The position numbers and the translations under genes were made by a program. Positions 25,758 to 34,319 of a DNA stretch of 64,000 nt are shown in pieces. The DNA comes from Stenotrophomonas tumulicola. GTDB lineage: Bacteria; Pseudomonadota; Gammaproteobacteria; Xanthomonadales; Xanthomonadaceae. Position 1 is the stretch's first letter; each line of letters opens with the position of its first letter. Under the pieces are notes generated by a model. That model had not been told where the DNA came from. It did not search any database and was given only the letters and a program-made list of their open reading frames with translations. The stretch lies in the NCBI RefSeq assembly GCF_014117215.1, contig NZ_JACGXS010000012.1, positions 49,044-113,043 of the forward strand, read 5' to 3'.

Positions 25758-26653
25758 GCGCGGTGCCCATCAGCGAGCAGGAGCAGCGTCGCGGCTTCAC
25801 CATCACGGCATTCACCTTCGTGCTATGGGGGCTGGTGCCGGTGTACTGGCACCTGCTGCGCGAGGTGCCATCGTTCCAGATCATCGCCCACCGCATCATC
25901 TGGAGCACGGTGCTGGTGGTGGCCTGGCTGCTGCTGAGCAGCCGGCTGCAATGGTGGAAGGCCATTGCCGCACAGCCGCGCGCATTGCCGACGCTGGCAT
26001 TGAGCAGCGTGGCGATCGCATTCAACTGGGGCCTGTATATCTGGGCGATCAACGCCGGGCATGTCATCGACACCAGCCTGGGGTATTTCATCAACCCGCT
26101 GGTCAGCGTGGTGCTGGGCGTGGTGGTGTTGAAAGAACGCCTGCGCCGGCTGCAGTGGCTGGCCGTGGGCTGTGCGGCGCTGGGTGTGGCGTGGCTGACC
26201 TGGCAGGCCGGCGCGCCGCCGTGGATCGCGCTCGGCCTGGCTGGCTCCTTCGGGCTTTACGGACTGCTGCGCAAGCTGATTTCAGTGGATCCGGTAGCGG
26301 GCCTGGCCGTGGAAAGCCTGTACCTGTTCCTGCCGGCACTGGGCTTTGCCCTGTGGAGCGAGAACGGCCACGGTGGTGCGTTCTTCGGGGGCTGGGGTTG
26401 GCGCAACGATCTGCTGCTGATCTTTGGCGGCGTGGTCACCGCTGCGCCATTGATCGGCTTCGCCTATGGTGTGAAACGCATCGCCTTGTCCGCGGTGGGC
26501 ATCCTCCAGTTCATCGCACCCAGCCTGGGCCTGCTGCTGGGCGTGTTCTTCTTCAACGAGCCCTTCGACGGCGCGCGGGCCATGGGTTTCATCGCGATCT
26601 GGGTGGGACTGGGCCTGTTCGTCTTCGACGGCCTGTGGAAAGCCCGCAGATAA
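25754..26653 (+). CDS. rarD: RarD-type EamA transporter
   Basis: This 299-residue DMT-family permease closely resembles RarD: FVLWGLVPVYWHLL at the N-terminus, IIAHRIIWS, NWGLYIWAINAGHVIDTSLG and PLVSVVLG are typical RarD segments. Ten transmembrane helices are expected. ATG 25754 overlaps the stop of the preceding exporter gene; the open frame continues upstream, but that part lies inside the exporter. Its TAA stop (26651-26653) already forms part of a long perfect hairpin. The transport substrate is not established; chloramphenicol sensitivity links are historical. Confidence 0.92.
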   Translation: MSAVPISEQEQRRGFTITAFTFVLWGLVPVYWHLLREVPSFQIIAHRIIWSTVLVVAWLLLSSRLQWWKAIAAQPRALPTLALSSVAIAFNWGLYIWAINAGHVIDTSLGYFINPLVSVVLGVVVLKERLRRLQWLAVGCAALGVAWLTWQAGAPPWIALGLAGSFGLYGLLRKLISVDPVAGLAVESLYLFLPALGFALWSENGHGGAFFGGWGWRNDLLLIFGGVVTAAPLIGFAYGVKRIALSAVGILQFIAPSLGLLLGVFFFNEPFDGARAMGFIAIWVGLGLFVFDGLWKARR

Positions 26654-26745
26654 AAAGGGGACGGAGGGGATTAAGTCAAAAATGGCCCGAGAGGGCCATT
26701 TTTGACTTAATCCCCTCCGTCCCCTTTTTATCTCCGTCCCCTTTT
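26652..26745. repeat. Long perfect hairpin (element copy 1), with an extra half arm
   Basis: Two perfect 37-base arms (26652-26688 and 26693-26729) flank a GAGA loop. The outer 24 bases begin AAAAAGGGGACGGAGGGG and recur in a second copy at 34917-34992, while the inner bases differ. A further partial right arm (26730-26745) follows directly. Both flanks carry A/T runs, so it can terminate the rarD transcript and the opposing ABC operon. It looks like a dispersed palindromic (REP-like) element. Confidence 0.85.
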
Positions 26746-26746
26746 T

Positions 26747-28066
26747 CTATACTTCGCGCAATGCGGTGGTGATCGGCAGCCGTGCTGCGCGCAGGGCGGG
26801 GAACAGTCCGCCTACCAGGCCGATGCCCAAGGCCCACTTCAGTCCGCTCCACAGCAGTTCCGGTGACACATGGAACTTGAACACCACCGCGCTGAAGTTG
26901 CTGCCGATGGTCGACACGCTGTAGCCATTGAATACCAGCCACGCAACGGCGCAGCCCAGCAGTCCGCCCACCAGCGCCAGCAGCATTGTCTCCAGCATCA
27001 CCGCTGTCACCACCGGCAGGCCACGGAAGCCGATCGCACGCATGGTGGCGATCTCGCGGGCCCGCGTGGCCACTGCGGCGTACATGGTGTTCAATGCGCC
27101 GAACACGGCACCGATGGCCATGATGGCGCCGATCACCTTGCCGAGGATGTTGATCAGCGTGGTCAGCCCGCCTCCCTGCTTGCTGTAGTAAACGCGGGTG
27201 GTTTCCACGTCCAGCTTCAGGCGCGGGTCTGCAGCCACGGCGGTCTTGAACTGTTCGAAGCCCGGCTTGCCATCGGTACGCACGCTGATCGACTGGAAAG
27301 CGCTGCGCTGGTAGGTGGTGGCCAGGGTATCGGCATCGGTCCACAGCTCCGAATCGTGTGCGTCGCCTGACGCGAACACGCCAACCACGGTCCAGGCCTG
27401 GTTGCCCAGGGTCAGCGTGGTGCCGACCTCCATGCCCTTGAACTGGGACCTGGCACCCTCCCCGACAACCATTTCGCGCTTGCCGGTGGCGAACTTCCTG
27501 CCCTCCACGATACGGACCCTGTCATGCACCGCCCAGGCCATCTCGCCAACGCCGCGGAACTGCGCGTTGACGTCGGTGCCATCGGCCTTCGACTCCAGGT
27601 TGACCACCTGTGAAAGTTCCGGCGACAGCAGCGCGTGGCCCTTCTCGTCGCGGGACACGCCGGGCAGGGTGGACAACAGCGGCACCTGCTCGCGGGTGAT
27701 CACCGAATTGGTTTCGGCCTGTGAACCGCCGCGCAGCACGATGGCGGTGGTGTCATCGCCGGTGCTGTTGAGGGTGGACTGGAATCCTTCGCCCATTGCC
27801 AGCATCGCCACCAGCACGCCGACCACGCCGGCGATGCCGACCACGATCACCGACGAGGCGCCCCAGCGTTGCGGCAGGCTGGCGACGCCGATCCGGGTGG
27901 CGGCCAGCGCCAGCCGCCCACTGCGGCTGAGCATCAGCCACAGCGCAACCGCCACGGCCACGCCCAGCACGCCAGCCCAGGGCAGCCAGATCCATGCGCC
28001 CAGGCCGACCGCCAGCAGCGCCAGCATTCCCGTGTTGAGCAGCCACTTCTTCAGTGTGTTCTTCAT
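26747..28066 (-). CDS. ABC transporter permease, MacB/FtsX type (second permease)
   Basis: The 439-residue protein has an N-terminal pair of hydrophobic segments, a third helix at SSVIVVGIAGVVGVLVAML, a large periplasmic MacB-like domain (about residues 90-310) and three C-terminal helices with the FtsX-domain segment ATRAREIATMRAIGFR. It is the last gene of a four-gene minus-strand operon with an adaptor, ATPase and another permease, 12 bases after the latter. Such split MacAB-like sets push substrates or lipoproteins from the periplasmic side; the substrate is unknown. The two additional N-terminal helices are slightly unusual for the family. Confidence 0.9.
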   Translation of the reverse strand: MKNTLKKWLLNTGMLALLAVGLGAWIWLPWAGVLGVAVAVALWLMLSRSGRLALAATRIGVASLPQRWGASSVIVVGIAGVVGVLVAMLAMGEGFQSTLNSTGDDTTAIVLRGGSQAETNSVITREQVPLLSTLPGVSRDEKGHALLSPELSQVVNLESKADGTDVNAQFRGVGEMAWAVHDRVRIVEGRKFATGKREMVVGEGARSQFKGMEVGTTLTLGNQAWTVVGVFASGDAHDSELWTDADTLATTYQRSAFQSISVRTDGKPGFEQFKTAVAADPRLKLDVETTRVYYSKQGGGLTTLINILGKVIGAIMAIGAVFGALNTMYAAVATRAREIATMRAIGFRGLPVVTAVMLETMLLALVGGLLGCAVAWLVFNGYSVSTIGSNFSAVVFKFHVSPELLWSGLKWALGIGLVGGLFPALRAARLPITTALREV

Positions 28067-28078
28067 GTCGCGTCCTCC

Positions 28079-29236
28079 TCAACGTCCGGCCAGGGCATCG
28101 ACGATCTTCAGCCGCTTGGCGCGCAGCGCCGGCAGCAGTCCGACCACGATGCCGATGACGATGATCAAGCCGACGCCGACCAGCCAGGTGGCGCTGGGTA
28201 CGTGTGGCGGCAGCAATCCGCGTGTCTTCGGTGCCAGCACCGGCAGGATGGACGCCGCCAGGCCCATGCCGATCGCCCCGCCCAGCCCCACCAGCAGGAT
28301 CGATTCGACCATCACCAGCGTCAGTACCGTGCGGTCCTGGAAGCCCAGCGTCTTCAGCGTGGCAAGTTCGGGGATGCGTTCGCGGACGGCCTGGGCCATG
28401 GTGTTGCCGGTCAGCAGCAGCAGGGTGAAGAACACCGCGCCCATGATCGAAGTGACGATCATGCCGATGTCCGCGAACTGCTTGAGGAAGGCCTGCTGGA
28501 ACGCGGATTCGGTCTGGGTCTTGGTCTCGTGGTCGGAGTTGGCCGAGATCGCGTCGATGGCCTGCGCGACACGGGACGCATGGTCCGGGTTGTCCAAGGT
28601 GATGGTGTACCAGCTGACCTGGTTCTTGATGTAGTCGTTGGACTCATCGAAGTACTTCCAGTTCATCATCAGCTGCCTTTCTTCGTTGGCCGCTACCGTG
28701 CGGTCCCTGGAACGGAACGTGCCCACCAGTTCCAGCGGCCAGTCGTTGCTGCCGTCGCGCGGGAAGATCGTGGCCTGCAGCGGAATGGTGTCGCCGATCT
28801 TCCAGCCGAAGTCCTTGGCCAGCTGTTCGCCGACGATGGCGCCGGTACGCGTGTCCTGCCAGCGCTGGAGCTGGTCAGGTGCGATCTCGAATTCCCGGTA
28901 GATATCGAAATAGTTCGGTGCCACCGAGAAGTTCGGGAAGAAATCCTTGGGGTCGCGGTAGATGCCACCGAACCACATGCCGTAGGTGACGTCGCGCACG
29001 CCCGCTACCTGGCGGATCTGGGCGTCCAGGCGGATCGGCAGCGACTGCGTGATCGACAGCCGCGAAGCCGTGATCAGCCGGTTGGCACCTTCGACATTGC
29101 CGCCAGAGGTGAACGCCACGCGCACCGAATCGAGCATGCCGAACAGCAGGAACGCGGCCACCACCGACAGCAGGGTCAGCAGGGTCCGGGTCCGGCTGCG
29201 GAACAGCTGGGCCCAGACCAGGGAGAAATACTTCAT
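28079..29236 (-). CDS. ABC transporter permease, MacB/FtsX type (first permease)
   Basis: This 385-residue permease has one N-terminal helix (RTRTLLTLLSVVAAFLLFGML), a periplasmic MacB-PCD-like domain, and three C-terminal helices with VRERIPELATLKTLGFQ, the FtsX-type coupling region. It starts 13 bases after the ATPase gene and stops 12 bases before the second permease, so the two permeases probably form a heterodimer. It lacks an ABC domain of its own, unlike full-length MacB. Confidence 0.92.
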   Translation of the reverse strand: MKYFSLVWAQLFRSRTRTLLTLLSVVAAFLLFGMLDSVRVAFTSGGNVEGANRLITASRLSITQSLPIRLDAQIRQVAGVRDVTYGMWFGGIYRDPKDFFPNFSVAPNYFDIYREFEIAPDQLQRWQDTRTGAIVGEQLAKDFGWKIGDTIPLQATIFPRDGSNDWPLELVGTFRSRDRTVAANEERQLMMNWKYFDESNDYIKNQVSWYTITLDNPDHASRVAQAIDAISANSDHETKTQTESAFQQAFLKQFADIGMIVTSIMGAVFFTLLLLTGNTMAQAVRERIPELATLKTLGFQDRTVLTLVMVESILLVGLGGAIGMGLAASILPVLAPKTRGLLPPHVPSATWLVGVGLIIVIGIVVGLLPALRAKRLKIVDALAGR

Positions 29237-29249
29237 CGCCGTTCTCCTG

Positions 29250-29939
29250 TCAGTGGGCGGGGGCTGCTTCGACCAGTTCGCCCTTGTCCAGGTGCACCGT
29301 GTGCGTTGCGTACTCGGCGGCCTTTGGATCGTGGGTGACCATGATGATGGTCTTGCCGTGCTCGCGGTTGAGCAGCTGCAGCAACTGCAGGATTTCTTCG
29401 GCGGACTGGCGGTCGAGGTCGCCGGTCGGCTCGTCGCAGATCAGGAAGGTGGGGTCGGAGACGATCGCGCGGGCGATCGCCACGCGCTGCTGCTGGCCAC
29501 CGGACAGTTCGTTGGGACGGTGCGAGCGGCGGTCGGCCAGGCCCACCAGGGTCAATGCGATCTCTGCGTTGCGCTTGCGCTGGGCCGCGCCCAGGTGGGT
29601 CAGCAACAGCGGCAATTCCACGTTCTTCTGCGCGGTGAGCATCGGCATCAGGTTGTAGAACTGGAACACGAAGCCGACATGGTGGCTGCGCCAGGTGGAC
29701 AGCTGGCCGGCGCTCATCCTGTCGATGCGTTCGGCTTCGATGGTGATCTCACCGCCGCTGGGTGAGTCCAGGCCGCCGATCAGGTTCAGCAGCGTGGTCT
29801 TGCCCGAACCGGAAGGCCCCATCAGCGCGACGAAGTCGCCCTGTTCGATGTCCAGGTCGATGCCGTGCAGGACCTTCACCTGCTCCGGGCCGCGCTGGTA
29901 GGTCTTGGTGATGTTGCGCAGTGAAACGAGGGTCGACAT
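29250..29939 (-). CDS. ABC transporter ATP-binding protein, MacB/LolD type
   Basis: The 229-residue ATPase shows Walker A GPSGSGKTTLLN, signature LSGGQQQRVAIARA, Walker B LICDEPTGDLD and the switch histidine in VTHDP. Sequence and size match the MacB/LolD subfamily, which drives mechanotransmission rather than direct membrane translocation. It lies between the adaptor gene and two FtsX-type permeases, completing the complex. GGAGAAGC precedes the ATG. Confidence 0.94.
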   Translation of the reverse strand: MSTLVSLRNITKTYQRGPEQVKVLHGIDLDIEQGDFVALMGPSGSGKTTLLNLIGGLDSPSGGEITIEAERIDRMSAGQLSTWRSHHVGFVFQFYNLMPMLTAQKNVELPLLLTHLGAAQRKRNAEIALTLVGLADRRSHRPNELSGGQQQRVAIARAIVSDPTFLICDEPTGDLDRQSAEEILQLLQLLNREHGKTIIMVTHDPKAAEYATHTVHLDKGELVEAAPAH

Positions 29940-29989
29940 GCTGCTTCTCCACGTTGTGTAGGGACGGCCGCTGGCCGCCGATCGCTCGA

Positions 29990-31216
29990 TTACGGCTTCT
30001 GCGTGGCCTTGCTGCCGTCGCGCAGTTCATCCGGTGGGCCGGTCACCACCAGCTCACCCGGGCGCACGCCCTGCAGGATCTGGCGGTCGCTGTTCAGTGC
30101 CATGCCCGGCTTCACCGCGCGTTGCTGCACGCTGTCATCGCCCAGCACGAACACGACATCGGCACCGTCACGCTTGACCACCGCATCGGCAGGCACGCGC
30201 ACGCCCTGCGGCTTGTCCTGCGCTTCGGCCTTCGGCTGTTCCAGGAAGCTCACCCGCACGCCCATTTCCGGCACGATGCGCGGATCCTTGGCCTTCAACG
30301 CCACGCGTACCTTCACCGTCGCCTTGCCACGGTCGGCGGTGGGGACGATGGCGATGACCTCGGCGGGGATCTTCCAGTCAGGATAGGCATTGAGCGTGGC
30401 CTCCACCGGCATCTTCGGTTGCACCCGGCCAATGAAGGCTTCGCCGACTTCAACTTCGATCTCCAGCGATTCCATGTCCACGATCGTACCGATGCCGGTG
30501 CGGGTGAAGCCGCCGCCCGCCGACAGCGGTGACACGATCTCGCCCGGCTGGGCTGCCTTGGCCGTGACCACGCCGGAGAACGGGGCGCGCACCACGTTGT
30601 TGTCCACGCCCAGGTCGGCGATGGCCAGCTGGTTGCCGGCCACCTTGACGTTGCGCTGTGCGGTGTCCAGCTGCGCGCGCAGGCTGTCGCGCTGGGCGAT
30701 GGCCTGGTCGTACTGCGAGCGCGACACCAGTTGCCGGTCGACCAGCGCCTGCAGCCGGGTTGCTTCGGCGTCGGCCTGTTTCAGCTGCGCCTGCAGCCCT
30801 GCGACCTGGCTGCGCGCTGCCTGCACCTGCGAGGCATACAGGTCGCGCTCGGCATCGGCATCGATCGGGTCGAGCGTTGCCATCACCTGGCCTTCTTCCA
30901 CGCGCATGCCTTCTTCGATCATCACCTCGCGGACCTTGCCGGTGATCTTGGCCGATACGGTGGCCATGCGGCGGGCCACCACGTAGCCACTGGCGTCGAG
31001 CACCGAGGCGGTGGTGCCGGCCTCGCCCAGCGCCACGGCCGGCGCGGCCTGCACTTCGATGGCCTGCGGGCGCAGCGTCCAGGCAGCGACTGCGGCGCAC
31101 GACAGCACCACGATGACGACCAGGATCCACAGCCAGCGACGGCTGCCCGGAGCAGGCGGCGTCGGCGTCTTGCGGTCGATGCGAAGTTCCTTCAACAGTT
31201 CGGTAGAGGCGTTCAT
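29990..31216 (-). CDS. Periplasmic adaptor (membrane fusion) subunit of the ABC export system
   Basis: The product (about 408 residues) has an N-terminal anchor helix (WLWILVVIVVLSCAAVAAW), a lipoyl/barrel-sandwich part (VREVMIEEGMRVEEGQVMATLD and RAPFSGVVTAKAAQPGEIV) split by a coiled-coil hairpin (about residues 110-180), and beta-barrel domains, as in MacA/HlyD-like adaptors. ATG 31216 or the in-frame ATG 31225 may start it; neither has a strong ribosome-binding site. It is the first gene of the four-gene operon and diverges from the ABC-2/two-component operon, sharing a 200-base control region. Confidence 0.9.
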   Translation of the reverse strand: MNASTELLKELRIDRKTPTPPAPGSRRWLWILVVIVVLSCAAVAAWTLRPQAIEVQAAPAVALGEAGTTASVLDASGYVVARRMATVSAKITGKVREVMIEEGMRVEEGQVMATLDPIDADAERDLYASQVQAARSQVAGLQAQLKQADAEATRLQALVDRQLVSRSQYDQAIAQRDSLRAQLDTAQRNVKVAGNQLAIADLGVDNNVVRAPFSGVVTAKAAQPGEIVSPLSAGGGFTRTGIGTIVDMESLEIEVEVGEAFIGRVQPKMPVEATLNAYPDWKIPAEVIAIVPTADRGKATVKVRVALKAKDPRIVPEMGVRVSFLEQPKAEAQDKPQGVRVPADAVVKRDGADVVFVLGDDSVQQRAVKPGMALNSDRQILQGVRPGELVVTGPPDELRDGSKATQKP

Positions 31217-31322
31217 AGGGACCATGACGATGGATCGAGCGGAGTGTGACCGCAACGCCCGGATGGGGCAAACCGCCACTCCCGTGCAGGCACAGCATGC
31301 GGCGTCCGGGCGGGGCGGGGCA

Positions 31323-31336
31323 GTGACAGCTGTCAC
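31323..31336. promoter_or_regulatory. Perfect 14-bp palindrome, candidate operator
   Basis: The sequence GTGACAGCTGTCAC is a perfect palindrome in the divergent region, about 80 bases before the ABC-2 ATPase start and 107 before the adaptor start. It is a plausible binding site for the DesR-type regulator encoded by the last gene of the plus-strand operon, or for another dimeric regulator. Confidence 0.45.
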
Positions 31337-31416
31337 CCGATGTGGCTGACGGCGGCTACTGCCCCGGCCATGGCAGGGGCGGCATCGTGGCCCGCACATC
31401 CCCGTGGAGCACTTTC

Positions 31417-32316
31417 ATGCAGACGCACGCCCCATTGCCGTTGGCCGCCCTGCACGCCGTGCAGGTGCGCTATCGCGCCACCCAGGCCCTGCACGGTATC
31501 AGCCTGCAGGTGCATCCCGGCCAGGTGTTGGCCGTGCTCGGCCGCAACGGTGCCGGCAAGAGCACTGCGATCGCGGTGATGCTCGGGCTGCGGCGTGCCG
31601 ATGAAGGCCATGTCGAGCTGCTCGGGGGCGACCCGCAGTCGCGTCGCCAGCGCGAACAGGTCGGGGTGATGCTGCAGAGCACGGCGTTGCCGGAAAAACT
31701 GCGGGTTGGCGAGCTGGTCGACCAGTTCCGCGCCAGCTACCCGCATCCGCGCGCATTGCACGACTGCCTGGCGCTGGCCGGCGTGGCGCCGCTACGGCAA
31801 CGGTTTTACGGAGAGCTGTCCGGTGGCCAGCAGCGGCGCGTGCAGTTCGCCATCGCGATGTGCGGGCGTCCGCGGCTGCTGTTCCTGGATGAGCCGACCA
31901 CGGGCCTGGACATCGAAGCCAGGCAGGCGATGTGGCAGGCCATCCGCCAGCTGGTGGCCGAAGGCTGCGGCATCGTGCTCACCACGCATTACCTGGAAGA
32001 AGCCGAAGCGCTGGCAGGACGGGTGATCGTGCTGGAACAGGGGCGCGTGGTGGCCGATGGGCCATTGGCCTCGTTCCGCCCGCAGCTGGCGCCCCGGCAG
32101 ATCCGCTGCCGCAGCGTGCTGAGCGAAAAGGAGGTGCAGCGCTGGCCCGGCGTGCGGGAAGTACAACGCAGCGGAGACCACCTGCGGTTGCTGGCCGAGC
32201 CGGCCGAACCGGTCGTGGCCCGCCTGCTGGCCGAGGATCCTTCATTGCAGGAGCTGGACGTACGTGGTGGCGGGCTGGCCGAGGCCTTCGTTGAACTGAC
32301 CCGGGAGGCGGCATGA
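31417..32316 (+). CDS. ABC-2 type transporter ATP-binding protein
   Basis: This 299-residue ATPase has Walker A GRNGAGKST, a signature LSGGQQRRVQFAIA, Walker B LLFLDEPTTGLD and the His switch in TTHYLEEAE. The C-terminal part (about 80 residues) is the extra domain common in drug/daunorubicin-type ABC-2 ATPases. ATG 31417 follows TGGAGC by a few bases; the frame is open further upstream without a better start. Its stop overlaps the permease start by four bases, so subunits are coupled. The export substrate is unknown. Confidence 0.92.
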   Translation: MQTHAPLPLAALHAVQVRYRATQALHGISLQVHPGQVLAVLGRNGAGKSTAIAVMLGLRRADEGHVELLGGDPQSRRQREQVGVMLQSTALPEKLRVGELVDQFRASYPHPRALHDCLALAGVAPLRQRFYGELSGGQQRRVQFAIAMCGRPRLLFLDEPTTGLDIEARQAMWQAIRQLVAEGCGIVLTTHYLEEAEALAGRVIVLEQGRVVADGPLASFRPQLAPRQIRCRSVLSEKEVQRWPGVREVQRSGDHLRLLAEPAEPVVARLLAEDPSLQELDVRGGGLAEAFVELTREAA

Positions 32317-33083
32317 ACGCCTTGGCGACCTCGTCCCCGCGCGGTGCGGCCGGGCGCCTGCTTGCGCCCTACGTCGCCGAACTGAAGGCCGAACTGCGCC
32401 GCGCCTGGCGGACGCCCGCCTTCGTGCTGCCCTGCCTGCTGTTCCCGGTGCTGTTCTACCTGGTGTTCGGGGTGATGCTGGGGAACAGGCAGGCGGCGAG
32501 CTATCTGTTGGCCACCTACTGCGTATTCGGTGCGATGGGCCCGGCATTGTTTGGCTTCGGCGTGCAGTTGGCGATGGACCGTGCCACCGGGCTGCTGACC
32601 CTCAAACGGGCGCTACCCGTTCCGCCACTCGCACCGCTGCTGGCCCGCATGCTGATGGCCGTGATGTTCGCGATGGGCGTGGCGGCACTGTTGATGATCG
32701 CGGCAATGGCGGTGGGAGGCGTTCCGCTGGTGGCCATGCAGATGGTCGGGCTGCTCGGTGTTGCGGCGTTGGTCGCGCTGCCGCTGGGTGCGGTCGGGAT
32801 GCTGATCGGCTGCCATGTCGGTGCCGAGGCATCGCCGGCCGTGGTCAACCTGGTCTACCTGCCGCTGGCGCTGCTGTCTGGCCTGTGGATTCCGCTGTCG
32901 GTGCTGCCGGTGGTGTTCAGCAGCATCGCGCCGCTATGGCCGACGTGGCATGCCGCGCAGCTGGCACTTCCGATCATGGGCCATGCTGCCAGCGGCAACG
33001 GGGGGGCGCACGTGCTGGTGCTGCTGGCGGTGACGGTGGTGTTCGCATTGCTCGCCGCGCGGCGCCTGCGCCGTATCGGTTGA
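32313..33083 (+). CDS. ABC-2 type transporter permease
   Basis: The 256-residue protein has six hydrophobic segments and the ABC-2 membrane-domain shape: an N-terminal amphipathic stretch (ELKAELRRAWRTPAF), then helices at PCLLFPVLFYLVFG and so on, and a C-terminal helix next to RRLRRIG. It overlaps the ATPase gene (ATGA), and the sensor kinase follows within seven bases. Together with the ATPase it should form an exporter of small molecules or lipids controlled by the two-component system downstream. Confidence 0.9.
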   Translation: MNALATSSPRGAAGRLLAPYVAELKAELRRAWRTPAFVLPCLLFPVLFYLVFGVMLGNRQAASYLLATYCVFGAMGPALFGFGVQLAMDRATGLLTLKRALPVPPLAPLLARMLMAVMFAMGVAALLMIAAMAVGGVPLVAMQMVGLLGVAALVALPLGAVGMLIGCHVGAEASPAVVNLVYLPLALLSGLWIPLSVLPVVFSSIAPLWPTWHAAQLALPIMGHAASGNGGAHVLVLLAVTVVFALLAARRLRRIG

Positions 33084-33089
33084 CATGGC

Positions 33090-34319
33090 ATGATCGGCCG
33101 CGACCGTCCCCGCCTGGAATCCGCCGTGCCGTCGAACTGGCTCGCCAATGCCCTGCGCCCCGCACCGGACTCGGCCGTGGCCGAGAACCTGCGGCTCGGC
33201 AAGTCGGGCTGGAGCGACTACGTGCACCTGCTGTGGACGTCGTGGGTGTTCCTGACGCCCTTGTTCGGGCCCGGCTATACGCTGCGCTGGGCCTTGTTGA
33301 CGCTGGCCAGCTATCCACTGTTCCTGTGGCTGTATTCGCGGACGCTGCTGTCGTCCCGGCACCACGCACCGCGCTATGCGATGGGCATGGTGGCGATGAG
33401 CCTGGTGCTGGTGCCGTGGTACCCGTCGGGCATCAGCTATTTCATCTTCGGTTGCGTGATGTTGCGTGTCTGCCGCAATGGCAGGACATGGGTGTACGTG
33501 GTGCAGCTGCTGGCGCTCAACGCCGTCTTCGTCACCACGACGCACTTGTCTGGGTGGCCCTGGCAGACCTTGGTGTGGATCCCTTTCATGTCACTGGTGA
33601 TCGGCCTGGTGGTGAACGTGGAAACACTCAACAAGGAACGTGATGCGCAGCTGCAGCTTTCGCAGGAAGAAGTACGCCGGCTGGCCGCCACCGCCGAGCG
33701 CGAGCGCATCGGTCGTGACCTGCACGACCTGTTGGGCCACACGCTGTCGCTGATCACGCTGAAGCTGGAACTGTCGCGCAAGCTGTACGACCGCGGGGAT
33801 GCGCGCGCGCGGCTGGAAATCGGCGAGGCCGAGGAGGTTGCACGGCAGGCTTTGGCACAGGTGCGCAGCGCAGTGACCGGTATCCGTGCCAGCGACCTTG
33901 CAGCTGAACTGGCATCGGCACGGCTGTTGCTGGAATGCCAGCAGGTGCACCTGGAGTATCTGCCACCGCCGGCGATGCCGGTGGACGTCGAGCGGGCGCT
34001 GGCGCTGGTGCTGCGCGAGGCGGTGACCAACATCGCCCGCCATGCGCGCGCCACCACGGCACAGGTGCGTTTCGAGCGCGATGGCAACGAGCTGGCCATG
34101 CAGGTCCGCGACGATGGCCGCGGTGGCGTGCACACCGAAGGCAACGGCCTGATCGGCATGCGTGAGCGCATCGACGCGCTTCGTGGGACGCTGCAGGTCA
34201 AGGCGCTGCCGCAGGGAGGCACCTGTATCGCGGTGCGGGTGCCATTGCCCCCTGAGGCAACGGCTGTTGCAATGGCCGCGGCGGTCCCGCTGGATGCCGT
34301 ATCGAAGGAGGGCACATGA
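33090..34319 (+). CDS. Sensor histidine kinase, DesK/HisKA_3 type
   Basis: The 409-residue kinase has an N-terminal hydrophobic sensor part (about residues 45-165, several helices), a dimerisation/phosphoacceptor segment with His212 in RDLHDLLGHTLSL, and a C-terminal ATPase domain with N-box TNIARHA and G-box DDGRGG and GLIGMRERI. It belongs to the DesK/LiaS/NarX subfamily. It follows the ABC-2 permease and overlaps the response regulator, so it probably senses a membrane or exported-substrate signal and controls the exporter. The exact signal is unknown. Confidence 0.92.
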   Translation: MIGRDRPRLESAVPSNWLANALRPAPDSAVAENLRLGKSGWSDYVHLLWTSWVFLTPLFGPGYTLRWALLTLASYPLFLWLYSRTLLSSRHHAPRYAMGMVAMSLVLVPWYPSGISYFIFGCVMLRVCRNGRTWVYVVQLLALNAVFVTTTHLSGWPWQTLVWIPFMSLVIGLVVNVETLNKERDAQLQLSQEEVRRLAATAERERIGRDLHDLLGHTLSLITLKLELSRKLYDRGDARARLEIGEAEEVARQALAQVRSAVTGIRASDLAAELASARLLLECQQVHLEYLPPPAMPVDVERALALVLREAVTNIARHARATTAQVRFERDGNELAMQVRDDGRGGVHTEGNGLIGMRERIDALRGTLQVKALPQGGTCIAVRVPLPPEATAVAMAAAVPLDAVSKEGT

